Notes under the pieces: generated by a model | Databases searched by the model: none | What the model was told of the DNA's origin: nothing | The model's input: the letters and a program-made list of their open reading frames with translations, nothing else | DNA from: Cryomorphaceae bacterium | GTDB lineage: Bacteria > Bacteroidota > Bacteroidia > Flavobacteriales_D > Parvicellaceae | NCBI GenBank assembly: GCA_905182525.1 | Contig: CAJJBV010000003.1 | Span: 310,001 to 374,000 of the forward strand | Direction of reading: 5' to 3' | Length of the DNA: 64,000 bases | Shown: positions 35,224 through 44,770 of the stretch, in pieces | Layout: each line of letters starts with the position of its first letter | Numbering within the stretch: position 1 is the stretch's first letter | Position numbers and translations under genes: made by a program

Positions 35224-36678
35224 AGATCCAATCTCACTTTCGTTAGTTAAAATATAGTCTATAATATTGTTAGACTGTCTACTAAAAATAGTAGCCTTAA
35301 AAAGAGTGTTTTTAAATGGATAGTAGTTAATTCCTATTTCTTCTGACCAACCTCTTTCAGCAATTAAGTTTGGGTTACCCAACCTTAAGTAGGTCTTTAA
35401 AGCTAAGTTGTTATTGTACCTTTCGGTATAATCTGCTGCCCTAATACTTTTTCCAGCAGAAGCTCTCAAAACCAAATTTGAAATATTGTAAGCAGCATTA
35501 ATTTGAGGACAAAATTCAAACCCATAATTTTCATCGTAATCTTCTCTTGCAACTGTAGTTAAAACCAGATTATTGGACTTGTAAACGCCCATAAAGTAAG
35601 CTCCAAAATGATAATCGCTGTGGTTTCCTCTATCATTACTTTCAATTTTTCTTAAGTCTCCTTGAATTCCAGACTTAAAAATTAGTTTATTATTTATTTC
35701 ATTTGAATTATTCACTGTGAAATTTACATAATCCATTTTATGAATATTAGCAGTTGAAGCTGGTGAATAACGAAATTCATCAGAACTCCTTTTGTAGCTA
35801 GCATTAATATCTAGTATAGAGCCTTTTTCGGTTTTTCTTAAGAGTTGAACTCTGTTAAACCAGTTAGAGGTGATTTCTGTAGACTTGTCAGAAGCATAAG
35901 AAGTATAAAAATATCTTGCGTTAAAATCACTAGATAATATAGAAGACCTAAACTTTAATTCCCATAAGTCATTTATTTTATACCCTCCCGATAAGCTAAT
36001 GTTTTTAATATCGAAATAATTTTTGTAACCCTCTAGCGTGGTAGAATCATTTAGTGCAACTGGCAAAATACTGTTGCCGTCTGACTTATTTATAGAAAGC
36101 CCCAACCCTACATAAAATTTATTGGCTTTATGAAAGACACTGGCTGTAGAACTAATTAAATTATTATCTCCATAATTAATAGTTCCTGAAGAAGAAGTTC
36201 CATTTTTTAAAGAATCAAATCCTTTTGTAATAATATTAATCACCCCACCAACAGCGTCTGGTCCATACATAGAGGCGCCTGCGCCTTTAAGTATTTCAAT
36301 TCTTTCGATCTCCATATTAGAAACTGGAACATAGCAGTTAAAATGTCCAGTAAGCGGATCGTTAATTTTCATGCCATCGATCAAAACCAAAACTTGAGAA
36401 AAAGTTGAGCCTCTCATTACAATATCTCCCTGAACACCAAAACCTCCGCGAGACTGAACCTCTACCCCGCAAATAGTTTGCAATAATTCATAAAAAGTGG
36501 TTGCTGGCAGTTGTTGAATTTGCTCTTTGGTTAAAATACTAATGCTTCTACCCGTCTCGCTTGCCTTTAAAGGAATTCTTGTGGTTTGAACCAGTAAAGT
36601 GTCTAGGCTAAAGCTTTTTTGAGAATTTGGCTTAATAGTTAATGAAAAAATAATGGCAATGCTTAAAAAATATTTCAA
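35212..36678 (-). CDS. TonB-dependent outer-membrane receptor (BtuB/FepA-like), N-terminal segment
   Basis: A signal peptide (MKYFLSIAIIFSLTIKPNSQ) precedes a short TonB-box region (DTLLVQTTRIPLKASETGR). The plug domain has ISILTKEQIQQLPATTFYEL, VEVQSRGGFGVQGDIVMRG, VLVLIDGMKINDPLTGHFN, ILKGAGASMYGPDAVGGVIN and IITKGF. The beta-barrel follows. About 646 residues overall with the next segment, a usual size for vitamin B12 or siderophore receptors. There is no carboxypeptidase-like N-terminal domain, so it is not SusC-like. The ligand is unknown; there is no adjacent ABC transporter. The frame ends prematurely at 35212. Confidence 0.85.
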   Translation of the reverse strand: MKYFLSIAIIFSLTIKPNSQKSFSLDTLLVQTTRIPLKASETGRSISILTKEQIQQLPATTFYELLQTICGVEVQSRGGFGVQGDIVMRGSTFSQVLVLIDGMKINDPLTGHFNCYVPVSNMEIERIEILKGAGASMYGPDAVGGVINIITKGFDSLKNGTSSSGTINYGDNNLISSTASVFHKANKFYVGLGLSINKSDGNSILPVALNDSTTLEGYKNYFDIKNISLSGGYKINDLWELKFRSSILSSDFNARYFYTSYASDKSTEITSNWFNRVQLLRKTEKGSILDINASYKRSSDEFRYSPASTANIHKMDYVNFTVNNSNEINNKLIFKSGIQGDLRKIESNDRGNHSDYHFGAYFMGVYKSNNLVLTTVAREDYDENYGFEFCPQINAAYNISNLVLRASAGKSIRAADYTERYNNNLALKTYLRLGNPNLIAERGWSEEIGINYYPFKNTLFKATIFSRQSNNIIDYILTNESEIGSVSD

Positions 36679-36758
36679 AATAAATAAATGTTTAAAGTTT
36701 CCTTAATATATCTAAATTCAACACAATTTTAATACTTTGTTTTAATTAAATAGGTCAA

Positions 36759-37397
36759 GTGAGTGAAATTAAAAATATAATATTTGACTTAGGAGGAGTA
36801 ATTCTAAATCTAGATTACTCAAAAACAGTTAATGAATTTAAGAAACTTGGTGTATTAAATTTTCAAGAGTTATACAGTCAAAAAAAACAATCTATTATTT
36901 TTGATGATTTTGAAAAAGGAAATATTCAATCTGAAAAATTCATTTCATCAATAAATATTGCTAAAAATCTAAAAATAAAAGAATTTGATTTCATCAATGC
37001 ATGGAACGCAATGCTTTTAGAAATTCCCATAAAAAGACTAGAATTTATAGAGGGGCTGAAAGATGATTATAAAGTATTTTTATTAAGTAATACCAATGAA
37101 ATTCATATAAATAAGTTTGAAGATGATTTAATAAAAGAAAAAATGCTTGATAAGTTTCATAATTGCTTTGACAAGATCTATTATTCCTCTAGAATGGGAA
37201 AAAGAAAACCAGATGAGAATTGTTTTAGCCAAGTATTAGAAGAAAATAAATTAATTCCTTACCAAACTTTATTTATTGACGACTCTATAAAGCACATTAA
37301 TGGCGCTAAACAGCTAGGTATTCAAACCTTTCATTTGGAAAAAAATAAATCTATAACTGATTTAGTTCCTGACATAATTCAATCAAAACACCGCTAG
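36759..37397 (+). CDS. HAD-superfamily phosphatase (HAD-IA)
   Basis: This 212-residue protein has the four HAD motifs: I DLGGVILNLD (nucleophile Asp in IIFDLGG), II LLSNTNE, III KRKPDENCF, and IV FIDDSIKHINGAKQLG. A helical cap lies between motifs I and II (subfamily IA, as in beta-phosphoglucomutase and YihX-like phosphatases). The start is GTG at 36759. The substrate cannot be told. Its last 47 bases overlap, tail to tail, the end of the epimerase gene on the other strand. Confidence 0.8.
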   Translation: MSEIKNIIFDLGGVILNLDYSKTVNEFKKLGVLNFQELYSQKKQSIIFDDFEKGNIQSEKFISSINIAKNLKIKEFDFINAWNAMLLEIPIKRLEFIEGLKDDYKVFLLSNTNEIHINKFEDDLIKEKMLDKFHNCFDKIYYSSRMGKRKPDENCFSQVLEENKLIPYQTLFIDDSIKHINGAKQLGIQTFHLEKNKSITDLVPDIIQSKHR

Positions 37398-37758
37398 TAG
37401 ACTTTGGATGAAGAAAACAAATTAATTTGTTATCCGCGCCTTTTGAAACCTCTCCAATTGTTTCAAACCCCAAATTAGTTAGTCTTTCTAACTCCAGATG
37501 AATGTCCTCTACGTGAAGTGCCAAATGATGCATTCCTTCTCCTCTTTTTTGTAGATATTTATTAATTGGGCTCTTGTCACTAGTGGATTCCAATAACTCA
37601 ATTTTGGATTCTCCAACTTGGTAGAAATAAGTTTTTACTCCTTGAGATTCTATCAACTCCGATTTAAAAGAAGCATGACCTAATAATTTTTCGAAAATTT
37701 CGTTGCTTTTTTTTGGGTCTTTAACAGCAATCCCAATATGCTCTATTTTTGTAATCAT
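37351..37758 (-). CDS. mce: Methylmalonyl-CoA epimerase
   Basis: I place the start at ATG 37758 (MITKIEHIGIAVKDPKKSNE); the frame extends to 37788 but the extra residues are not family-like. The 135-residue protein is a glyoxalase-fold (VOC) epimerase. It has His in KIEHIGIAV, KTYFYQVGESKIELLE, RGEGMHHLALHVEDI, CFLHPKSTSGVLIELCQ. It interconverts the R and S forms of methylmalonyl-CoA between propionyl-CoA carboxylase and methylmalonyl-CoA mutase. The mutase is not in this window. It overlaps the convergent HAD gene by 47 bases. Confidence 0.85.
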   Translation of the reverse strand: MITKIEHIGIAVKDPKKSNEIFEKLLGHASFKSELIESQGVKTYFYQVGESKIELLESTSDKSPINKYLQKRGEGMHHLALHVEDIHLELERLTNLGFETIGEVSKGADNKLICFLHPKSTSGVLIELCQELNQL

Positions 37759-37861
37759 TATTTCTAATTTAGGAATTTTAGAACACAACTTGACTAATGA
37801 ATATAAAAAATACAGATTTGTGTAATATGTTTTAAGTGATCTCTACTTTTATAGGTAAACT

Positions 37862-37892
37862 TTTGTAAACTATATAAATAGCAGTAATTTTA
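37862..37892 (+). promoter_or_regulatory. Candidate Bacteroidota-type promoter
   Basis: TTTG at 37862-37865 and TAATTTTA at 37885-37892 are 19 bases apart. They fit the Flavobacteriia consensus (TTG, then TAnnTTTG) except for the last base. It would start transcription about 20-25 bases before the ATG at 37922 and could drive that small gene and rnr. Confidence 0.4.
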
Positions 37893-37921
37893 GAGAAAGT
37901 TTAATTATTAATTTTAATTAT

Positions 37922-38101
37922 ATGTTTGGGATTTTCAAAAAAAAATCAGAAAAAGATACTTTACTTAAAAAGTATACTGCCTTAACCGAAGAAGCTTACA
38001 AGCTATCCCACAGCAACAGGTCTTTAAGCGATCAGAAAACAAAAGAAGCCAATGATGTTCTAGATAAAATAAAGGCATTGGATTCAACCGAAGACAAATA
38101 A
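37922..38101 (+). CDS. Small Lacal_2735-family protein, 59 residues
   Basis: The translation begins MFGIFKKKSEKDTLLKKYTA and continues LTEEAYKLSHSNRSLSDQKT, ending DKIKALDSTEDK. The start MFG(L/I)FKKKS, the LSxSNRxxSDxK core and the length match a conserved small protein family of Flavobacteriia known as Lacal_2735. It is basic at the N-terminus, helical and cytoplasmic. Its function is unknown. It lies 36 bases upstream of rnr on the same strand and probably shares its promoter. Confidence 0.75.
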   Translation: MFGIFKKKSEKDTLLKKYTALTEEAYKLSHSNRSLSDQKTKEANDVLDKIKALDSTEDK

Positions 38102-38137
38102 ATGTTTTCATAAAATACTTATAAATTTTAACCACTT

Positions 38138-40237
38138 ATGAAAGATCGTGAGCTTGCAGAAAGCATATTAAAAATCACAAGAGAACATCCTGAATATTCT
38201 TATAATTACAAACAAATTGCAGCGGTATTAGGTGTTAAAGATTCATTTATAAGAAAAAGAATAGTTACTGTTTTAGAGCAACTCTCTAAAAACGGAACTT
38301 TAGAAGAAACTGAAAGAGGGAAATACCAAATAAAAGAAGGCAATAAAGAGCTTGTAGGTCATATTCAAACTGTGAGCAAAGGTGGAGGATATTTTATGTC
38401 ACCAAAAATTGAAAAAGACATCTACATTCACCAGTCAAATCTAAGAAATGCGCTTAACGGAGATAAAGTTCTTATAAAAAGCAATATTTATAAAGGAAAA
38501 GAAGAAGGCAGGGTGCTAAAAATAATTGAACGTGTTAAAAAAGAGTATATCGGTATTATTGAAATCTCTGAAAGGTTTTGTTTTTTCATCCCCGACGATA
38601 GAATGGTTAAAACCCATTTTTTTATAGACAAAAAACATATTAATAAAGCAAAAAACGGTCAAAAAGTAAAAGTTAAATTTTTAGGATGGCCAAAAAGTGC
38701 TAAAAGCCCTCAGGGTGCAGTTATTGAAATTATTGGAAATCCTGGTGAATTAAATGTTGAAATGAATTCTATTCTTTCTGAGTTTGGTTTCCCCTCTAGA
38801 TTCCCAAATCCAGTTCTTAGTGATTTAGAAACTGTAGAAAATCCTAATTACGATAAAGAAGCTAAAAAGAGAAGAGACTTTAGGAAGGTTACAACCTTTA
38901 CTATTGACCCTTTAGATGCCAAAGATTTTGATGACGCACTAAGTTTTAAGGAACTTGACAATGAAACCATTGAAATTGGAGTTCATATTGCCGATGTGGG
39001 TCATTTTGTTAAAGAAAATACCATTATTGATAAAGAGGCTTTTGAAAGAGGAAATAGCGTTTACCTAGTCGATAGAGTAATTCCAATGCTTCCTGAAAAA
39101 TTGAGTAATGTGTTGTGTTCTCTAAGACCTAAAGAAGATAAACTAACATTTTCTGTTGTTTTTAAAATCAAAAAAAGTGGTGAAATTATTGATACTTGGT
39201 TTGGGAAAACTGTTATTCATTCTGACCAAAGATTTACTTATGAGCAGGCTCAAGAAATAATTGAGGGTAAAGATCACACTTACTCAAAACAACTCAATAC
39301 TCTTAACTCCTTAGCAAGAATTATCCGTTCTAAAAGATTGGATAACGGAGCTTTAAATATTGAAAGTTCTGAAGTTAAATTTAAATTAAATGAAAAAGGA
39401 ATCCCTGTTGGAACCTACATAAAAGTTTCTAAAGAAGCTCATCAGTTAGTAGAAGAATTTATGCTTCTTGCTAATAAATATGTAGCAATTAAAATGGGGA
39501 AGCCAGAAAAAAATAAACTTATTTCTCCATTCATTTATAGAATACACGACGACCCCAACGAAGAGAAACTTAACGACTTGAAAATCTACTTACATTCTAT
39601 GGGTTATGAATTAATAAGAACAAAAAATAAACCAATATCGTTTTCTTTAAATGAAGTGATGGAAAAAGCAAAGAAAAGAAAAGAGTTACAGTTGGTTTCA
39701 CCTATGGTTATTCGTTCAATGTCTAAAGCTGTATATAGTTCGGAAAACATAGGCCATTACGGGTTGTCTTTTCAATATTACACCCATTTCACCTCTCCCA
39801 TAAGGAGGTATGCAGATTTAATAGTTCACCGTAAGTTATTTTCTTCCCTTGGTGAAAAACAAGTACACACTAAAGATCAACTTGAACATACTTGTAACCA
39901 TATATCTAAAATGGAAAAACAAGCAGTTGATGCAGAAAGAGCTTCTATTAAGTATATGCAGGTTATGTATCTAAAAGAAAAAATAGGAGAGCAGTTTAAA
40001 GGAATGATTTCGGGACTTACAGATTGGGGAATCTACGTTGAATTAGAAGAAAACAAATGTGAAGGAATGATTCCGCTAAATAGTATGAAAGACGATCAGT
40101 ATTATTATGATTCCGAGAAGAAAATAACCTCAGGTTATGGGTCTAAAAAAACTTATAAAATGGGGCAGGAAATTAAAGTAATGGTCAAAAAAGCTGATTT
40201 GCACAAAAGACAAATTGACTTTAAAATAATTAACTAG
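38138..40237 (+). CDS. rnr: Ribonuclease R
   Basis: This 699-residue protein has an N-terminal winged-helix region (YNYKQIAAVLGVKDSFIRKR), two cold-shock-like OB domains from about 70 to 220, and a catalytic RNB domain with TFTIDPLDAKDFDDALSF, the metal-binding Asp cluster. Further conserved blocks are EIGVHIADVGHFV, SPIRRYADLIVHR, and a C-terminal S1 domain (GMISGLTDWGIYVELEENK). It degrades structured RNA 3' to 5', with roles in rRNA and mRNA decay. Length is normal for Bacteroidota RNase R. The stop overlaps the convergent protease gene by four bases, where CTAG is a stop on both strands. Confidence 0.92.
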   Translation: MKDRELAESILKITREHPEYSYNYKQIAAVLGVKDSFIRKRIVTVLEQLSKNGTLEETERGKYQIKEGNKELVGHIQTVSKGGGYFMSPKIEKDIYIHQSNLRNALNGDKVLIKSNIYKGKEEGRVLKIIERVKKEYIGIIEISERFCFFIPDDRMVKTHFFIDKKHINKAKNGQKVKVKFLGWPKSAKSPQGAVIEIIGNPGELNVEMNSILSEFGFPSRFPNPVLSDLETVENPNYDKEAKKRRDFRKVTTFTIDPLDAKDFDDALSFKELDNETIEIGVHIADVGHFVKENTIIDKEAFERGNSVYLVDRVIPMLPEKLSNVLCSLRPKEDKLTFSVVFKIKKSGEIIDTWFGKTVIHSDQRFTYEQAQEIIEGKDHTYSKQLNTLNSLARIIRSKRLDNGALNIESSEVKFKLNEKGIPVGTYIKVSKEAHQLVEEFMLLANKYVAIKMGKPEKNKLISPFIYRIHDDPNEEKLNDLKIYLHSMGYELIRTKNKPISFSLNEVMEKAKKRKELQLVSPMVIRSMSKAVYSSENIGHYGLSFQYYTHFTSPIRRYADLIVHRKLFSSLGEKQVHTKDQLEHTCNHISKMEKQAVDAERASIKYMQVMYLKEKIGEQFKGMISGLTDWGIYVELEENKCEGMIPLNSMKDDQYYYDSEKKITSGYGSKKTYKMGQEIKVMVKKADLHKRQIDFKIIN

Positions 40238-42294
40238 TTTTTAATAAATGATTTTACTTTAATGAATTCTCCAACCTTAATTTTAATAGAGTAATAACCA
40301 TTTTTAAAATTCGAAATATTTAAATCCAGGGTCTTTGTATTTGTTTTGTTGGAATAAACTTGTTTCCCCATAATGTCGTAAATATTAATCTCATCTATAT
40401 TTTTTAAAGCTGATATTTTAAGGAAATCACTTGACGGGTTTGGATAAACTGATATTTCTTGATTAATAAAAGAATCGGTTCCTGTTGTATTTTCATAAGA
40501 AATATTGATATTATCAATGTATAAATTATTACCTCCACCCGAGTTAAATTCAAACTTAAATCTGAAATTCGAAACACAAAATGGTCCAATTAAACTTACA
40601 ATATTAGCCTCTTTCCATTCACTATATGTGGGAATAAAATTGTTTTGATCAGCAGCTGTTATTAACTGGTTGGTGTAAATTATTTTTCTTGTAGCCCAAG
40701 TTTTACCACAATCATAAGATCCTAATATTCTAAGGAAATCGTTGTTTGAAGAGTTCTTTCTGGCGTATGCATATTTAAATGTGAAGTATGCTTTAGACGA
40801 ATCAGATAAATTAAGTGTTTTACTTTCTAATGTTTGCTTAGTTCCTTCAGCTAACCCTTGATTTTGTAGTTTTAAGCAGTATGAACCGTTATAGGATACT
40901 TCATCAGTGATAGACCAGTTTAAATCATTTGAAATCCATTCAGGAGCATTAAAATTAACATTTTCAAAACCTTGATAATACGGGAGTTGATCACCAACAT
41001 AATTCATTACAACTACTGATTCGTTTTTAGTTTCAGTAATAAAATTAATACTGTCTCCAGACGCTGTTAATGAAACATCGTAGACACCTGGCAATTGATA
41101 TTTGGCATATGTACTTTCTAAATTTGATGTGTTAGGTGATGCTCCTTGAAAATTCCAATCCCAAGAAATAGGGTTGTGAAATGAATAATCCTCAAAATAT
41201 ATGCTATCTCCAGAACAAGTAACATAACGATTAGCAAAAAAATCAACCTCACAAAAAGGAGCAGGGGCATCAATTCCTGTTGCAAAATGGTTTGAGGGGG
41301 TAATTAAATTAGACCTGCCACCTGTAGTTGAGTTTAATGCTGTTCTCATTCTAGATTTTTGACCTTGAGTAAACATCTTTCTACAAGAGCTATATTCCAT
41401 ATGATTCTCAATATTTGCAACTGGCCCACATGTAACTTCGTTATAATTACACCAATTTGATCCAATAGTATTTGGAGTATCAGATACCCCATCATCAGAA
41501 TTGCAGTTTGTAGCTAAGCCCGGTTCATTAGTGCTTCCCCATGTGTGAGGAAGATTTAACCAATGACCAATTTCATGAACAAAAGTTTTACTTCCAGAAG
41601 GGCTGCCGGTTCCAATACTTCCACAATAATCATGTCTTAACCAGACTCCATTATTCATTGTATTACCAAAAAACCCTGAGGGATAATTAGTATAGCCTGC
41701 GATTCCAGTACCAACAGAACCACATACAAAAACATTTAAATACTGATTTCCAGGCCAGTTTCCTTGATATACATTATTGTACATCATTATATCATTTACT
41801 TGATCAGATCCATTAATTCCTCCATTGTTATAAGAATAAACACTTTCTGTCATTGTAATCCCGTTAAAGCAAGATCCATCTGGGGATTTTGTTGCTAAAA
41901 CAAACTCCACTTCAATATCTGCAATTAGAGGCTTAAATAAAGTGTCTACGGTTGCAGTATCTGCTCTAAGTGCTCTTAAATCTCTATTTAAAATTTGTAA
42001 AGCATCAATTGCTTGATCCCTGTCAATTTTTTCGACACCATTATTATGAATAATATGAAAAACAACGGGGATTTTATAAACAATTCCTCTGTTATTTAAA
42101 TTTAAATTTTGGGATTTGTTAACAAGAGATTTTTGTTCTTTTTCATAGAAGCTTTTGAAAACGGAATCTTCTAATAATTTTTTTAAAACTATATGCTGGC
42201 CACAAGAATAATTTTGACTCTGAGAAATAATTTGATTATTAGGAGAAAATAAGAGCCCCAAAATAAATAAGAAAGAGATGTAGTAATTATTCAT
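40234..42294 (-). CDS. Secreted M43-family metalloprotease (pappalysin-like) with PKD and T9SS domains
   Basis: A signal peptide is followed by a propeptide-like stretch and an M43 catalytic domain. The extended zinc motif is HEIGHWLNLPHTWG (HExxHxxNxxH), with CSDDGVSDTP-like loops and NHMEYSSCRKMFTQGQ, which supplies the Met-turn. A PKD-like domain (ISWDWNFQGASP, GVYDVSLTASGDS), a jelly-roll module and a type A T9SS sorting domain (ISVYPNPSSDFLKI, NIYDIMGKQVYSN, FKNGYYSIKI) follow. The enzyme should be secreted or surface-bound and cleave extracellular protein. The frame is intact over 686 residues, in contrast to the secreted genes at 21-32 kb. Confidence 0.9.
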   Translation of the reverse strand: MNNYYISFLFILGLLFSPNNQIISQSQNYSCGQHIVLKKLLEDSVFKSFYEKEQKSLVNKSQNLNLNNRGIVYKIPVVFHIIHNNGVEKIDRDQAIDALQILNRDLRALRADTATVDTLFKPLIADIEVEFVLATKSPDGSCFNGITMTESVYSYNNGGINGSDQVNDIMMYNNVYQGNWPGNQYLNVFVCGSVGTGIAGYTNYPSGFFGNTMNNGVWLRHDYCGSIGTGSPSGSKTFVHEIGHWLNLPHTWGSTNEPGLATNCNSDDGVSDTPNTIGSNWCNYNEVTCGPVANIENHMEYSSCRKMFTQGQKSRMRTALNSTTGGRSNLITPSNHFATGIDAPAPFCEVDFFANRYVTCSGDSIYFEDYSFHNPISWDWNFQGASPNTSNLESTYAKYQLPGVYDVSLTASGDSINFITETKNESVVVMNYVGDQLPYYQGFENVNFNAPEWISNDLNWSITDEVSYNGSYCLKLQNQGLAEGTKQTLESKTLNLSDSSKAYFTFKYAYARKNSSNNDFLRILGSYDCGKTWATRKIIYTNQLITAADQNNFIPTYSEWKEANIVSLIGPFCVSNFRFKFEFNSGGGNNLYIDNINISYENTTGTDSFINQEISVYPNPSSDFLKISALKNIDEINIYDIMGKQVYSNKTNTKTLDLNISNFKNGYYSIKIKVGEFIKVKSFIKN

Positions 42295-42344
42295 ATTTTA
42301 AATCTATAAAAAAGCAATATAGTTACAGTTTTTGTGGAGCAAAA

Positions 42345-43064
42345 TTAAGCGATCTGAATGAATTCTTCATCTATTATTGAGTCTCCTTGGTATTTTCTAA
42401 ATAACTGAATAGTTGCAATGACATCTTTCTCGCAATAATGAATAATTCTATCTAAATTTTTCTCCTCATAAAAAACTTTGGCAACTTGACTTCCGTCCAT
42501 ATCATCTTTAGGTGTAGGGATGTTAAAAATATAAGTTAATAAGTCTAAAGAAGTATAGTTTTTAAAATCTCCGAATTTCCATAACTCCATGGTGTCTAAA
42601 TGCTTTATTTCCCAAGGTTTTTTGCCAGCGACATTAAGTATAAAGGGCAGCTTTAGTCCGTTAATTAAAATTCTTCTGCATAAAAAAGGAATGTCAAACT
42701 CTTTTCCATTATGAGCGCAAAATAAAAAATCAGGACTATTATAATAGCTATTTAAAAGGTCAATATATTCTTGTAGAAGAATTTTTTCATTTTCATTAGC
42801 TATACTTTTAACTCTTATCTGGGTTTCTCCCTCTTTTTGCAAAACAAAACCCATTGAAATACAAACTACTTTTCCAAACTCTGCATAAATTCCAGCTTTT
42901 TCATAAAGCTCATCAGGACTTAAGTTGTCTCTTTCCTGAAGAAATCTAGTTTTTCTGTCCCATAAACCCTGTGCTCTTTCCTCTAGATCTTTAAACTCAT
43001 AAGTTAATGGTACAGTTTCTATATCAAAAAAAAGAATCTTATTGTAATTAATATTTTGAAGCAT
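42345..43064 (-). CDS. Predicted 3'-5' exonuclease (PolB-like DnaQ superfamily)
   Basis: This 239-residue protein has the DEDD-type exonuclease motifs: Exo I ILFFDIETVP, Exo II FCAHNGKEFDIPFLCRR, and Exo III HYCEKDVIATIQLFRKY. In between are HLDTMELWKFGDFKNYTSLD and PTPKDDMDGSQVAKVFYEE, characteristic of the PolB-like predicted exonuclease family. There is no polymerase domain. It is probably a stand-alone cytoplasmic nuclease in DNA repair or RNA processing. It lies 15 bases downstream of lipB, at the end of the long minus-strand run. Confidence 0.85.
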   Translation of the reverse strand: MLQNINYNKILFFDIETVPLTYEFKDLEERAQGLWDRKTRFLQERDNLSPDELYEKAGIYAEFGKVVCISMGFVLQKEGETQIRVKSIANENEKILLQEYIDLLNSYYNSPDFLFCAHNGKEFDIPFLCRRILINGLKLPFILNVAGKKPWEIKHLDTMELWKFGDFKNYTSLDLLTYIFNIPTPKDDMDGSQVAKVFYEEKNLDRIIHYCEKDVIATIQLFRKYQGDSIIDEEFIQIA

Positions 43065-43079
43065 TTTATATATGTTTTT

Positions 43080-43781
43080 TTAAACTATTTGAATATTAAA
43101 AAGGCTTGTGAAGTTTTTTAAAAATTTTGACTTTAAAACTTCCATATCTATTAATTGATGAGTTTCTTTTTGTAAAGAAGTTACTGATTTATCTTCTATT
43201 CCGCAGGGTACAATATATTTGAAATAATCTAAGTTAGAATTTATATTAAACCCTATACCGTGCATTGTAACCCATCTACTACACTTTATTCCGATAGCAC
43301 AAATTTTTCTTGGATTTTCTGATTCTGTGTCAATCCAAACCCCGGTAAGCCCCTCAACTCTTTGGCCAAAAACACCATATTCCTTAAGAGTTAAAATTAC
43401 CGATTCTTCGAGAAATCTTAAATACTTATGAATATCAGTAAAAAAGTAATCTAAATCTAAAATAGGATAAATAACTAATTGTCCTGGGCCATGGTAAGTG
43501 ATGTCACCTCCTCTGTTGATTTTATAAAAAGATGCCTTTTTTTTTGCTCTTTGATTTTTATCAATTAGCAAATTTTTTAGATCTCCACTTTTTCCAAGTG
43601 TATAAACATGTGGGTGCTCACAAAACAATAGATAATTTTGGGTTTCAGCCTTAGTTGCAGGAAACTTTCTATTAGATATTTTCTGCTGAACTGTCTCTTC
43701 AAATATCTTTGTTTGATAATCCCAGCATTCCTTGTAGTCTATCAGTCCTAAGTCTTTTAATTCAACCTTCGGTTGGCTCAT
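43080..43781 (-). CDS. lipB: Octanoyltransferase LipB
   Basis: This 233-residue protein has the LipB signature NRGGDITYHGPGQLVIYPIL, the lysine in RKICAIGIKCSRWVTMHG, GIGFNINSNLDYF and the nucleophilic cysteine in IVPCGIEDKSVTSL. It transfers octanoyl from acyl carrier protein to the lipoyl domains of 2-oxoacid dehydrogenases; LipA, not seen here, then inserts the sulfurs. Its ATG overlaps the stop of the PGI/PMI gene by four bases (ATGA). Length is normal. Confidence 0.92.
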   Translation of the reverse strand: MSQPKVELKDLGLIDYKECWDYQTKIFEETVQQKISNRKFPATKAETQNYLLFCEHPHVYTLGKSGDLKNLLIDKNQRAKKKASFYKINRGGDITYHGPGQLVIYPILDLDYFFTDIHKYLRFLEESVILTLKEYGVFGQRVEGLTGVWIDTESENPRKICAIGIKCSRWVTMHGIGFNINSNLDYFKYIVPCGIEDKSVTSLQKETHQLIDMEVLKSKFLKNFTSLFNIQIV

Positions 43782-44761
43782 ATTTTGGCTAATTCGGCCT
43801 TTAAATAGTTAATAACTTCGACCTCAACATCATCTACTTTGTAAAGTTCTGCCAAGTAAACTGAAATCCAGTCCCCTAATAAAACATGATAAAAAGATTG
43901 AGCCAGTAAAGAATCTCCTTTTGCATTAAACTCTATAACTGTAGAGGTGTGTTTTTTAAAAATGTCTTTACATATATTTATTCTAACTGCAGTGCGGGGG
44001 TGCTCATAAGATGATCTGAAAATAATTACTGCATATTCTTCTTTTCCTCCAGCCCAACCCACTAGCTCATTGTGGTTCATTTCAGGAAAAACATGAGCCC
44101 ATCCAAGTGCTTTTGAGTTTTCATTAATCTGCTGCTTAAATCTTATTATAACTCCCTCCAATGAAGATTCAGAATAGGTTACAAACGTTTTATTTTGTAA
44201 TGCTATAGCAGTTTTCTTTGCAGTAGAAATTATATCTTCAACTTCATTATTGAGAAGAGTTACTGTCTCCTTAGTTTCTTTTATGTAATCTTTATTTATA
44301 AACCCATAATGATTAAAAAGAAATAATTGCTGTATTACAGAATAAGTAAGCATAGCTCTTGGTGAGAAAGCTTTTGGCAAAATTAAAAGGTTGTAGTTAT
44401 TTTCCCTTGCTATTTCAGCTAGTTTTCCACCGTTAGTTATACAAGCTATTTCAGCTTTTGATTCTTGTGCAACTTTAAGTGCCTCTAGAGTTTCTTCAGT
44501 ATTTCCAGAAAAACTTGAGACAATAACCAAAGTATTTTCGCCAACAAATTTTGGCATAGTATAATCATTGTTAATTACAGCTGGAATCTTCAACTGATCA
44601 GCAACAATTTGAGTTGCGATTTTACCTCCTATTCCAGAACCTCCGAGTCCTGTAATTACAATGTTTTTAATTGGGTTTTTAGCAGGGCTTAAATTAGCCT
44701 TCTCTCCAATTTCTAATGCTTCTGTTAATTGTGATGTAAATTGTTTTACTAGTCTTCTCAT
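43778..44761 (-). CDS. Bifunctional phosphoglucose/phosphomannose isomerase
   Basis: This 327-residue protein has two SIS domains: VITGLGGSGIGGKIATQIV, VIVSSFSGNTEETLEALK, IACITNGGKLAE. It also has the family-specific active-site region with VFPEMNHNELVGW, which holds the catalytic Glu and His. Homologues interconvert glucose-6-P or mannose-6-P with fructose-6-P, linking glycolysis to mannose-containing polymers. This shorter enzyme differs from classical Pgi. It lies 9 bases downstream of the RidA gene and overlaps lipB. Confidence 0.85.
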   Translation of the reverse strand: MRRLVKQFTSQLTEALEIGEKANLSPAKNPIKNIVITGLGGSGIGGKIATQIVADQLKIPAVINNDYTMPKFVGENTLVIVSSFSGNTEETLEALKVAQESKAEIACITNGGKLAEIARENNYNLLILPKAFSPRAMLTYSVIQQLFLFNHYGFINKDYIKETKETVTLLNNEVEDIISTAKKTAIALQNKTFVTYSESSLEGVIIRFKQQINENSKALGWAHVFPEMNHNELVGWAGGKEEYAVIIFRSSYEHPRTAVRINICKDIFKKHTSTVIEFNAKGDSLLAQSFYHVLLGDWISVYLAELYKVDDVEVEVINYLKAELAKI

Positions 44762-44770
44762 TTTTATTTT

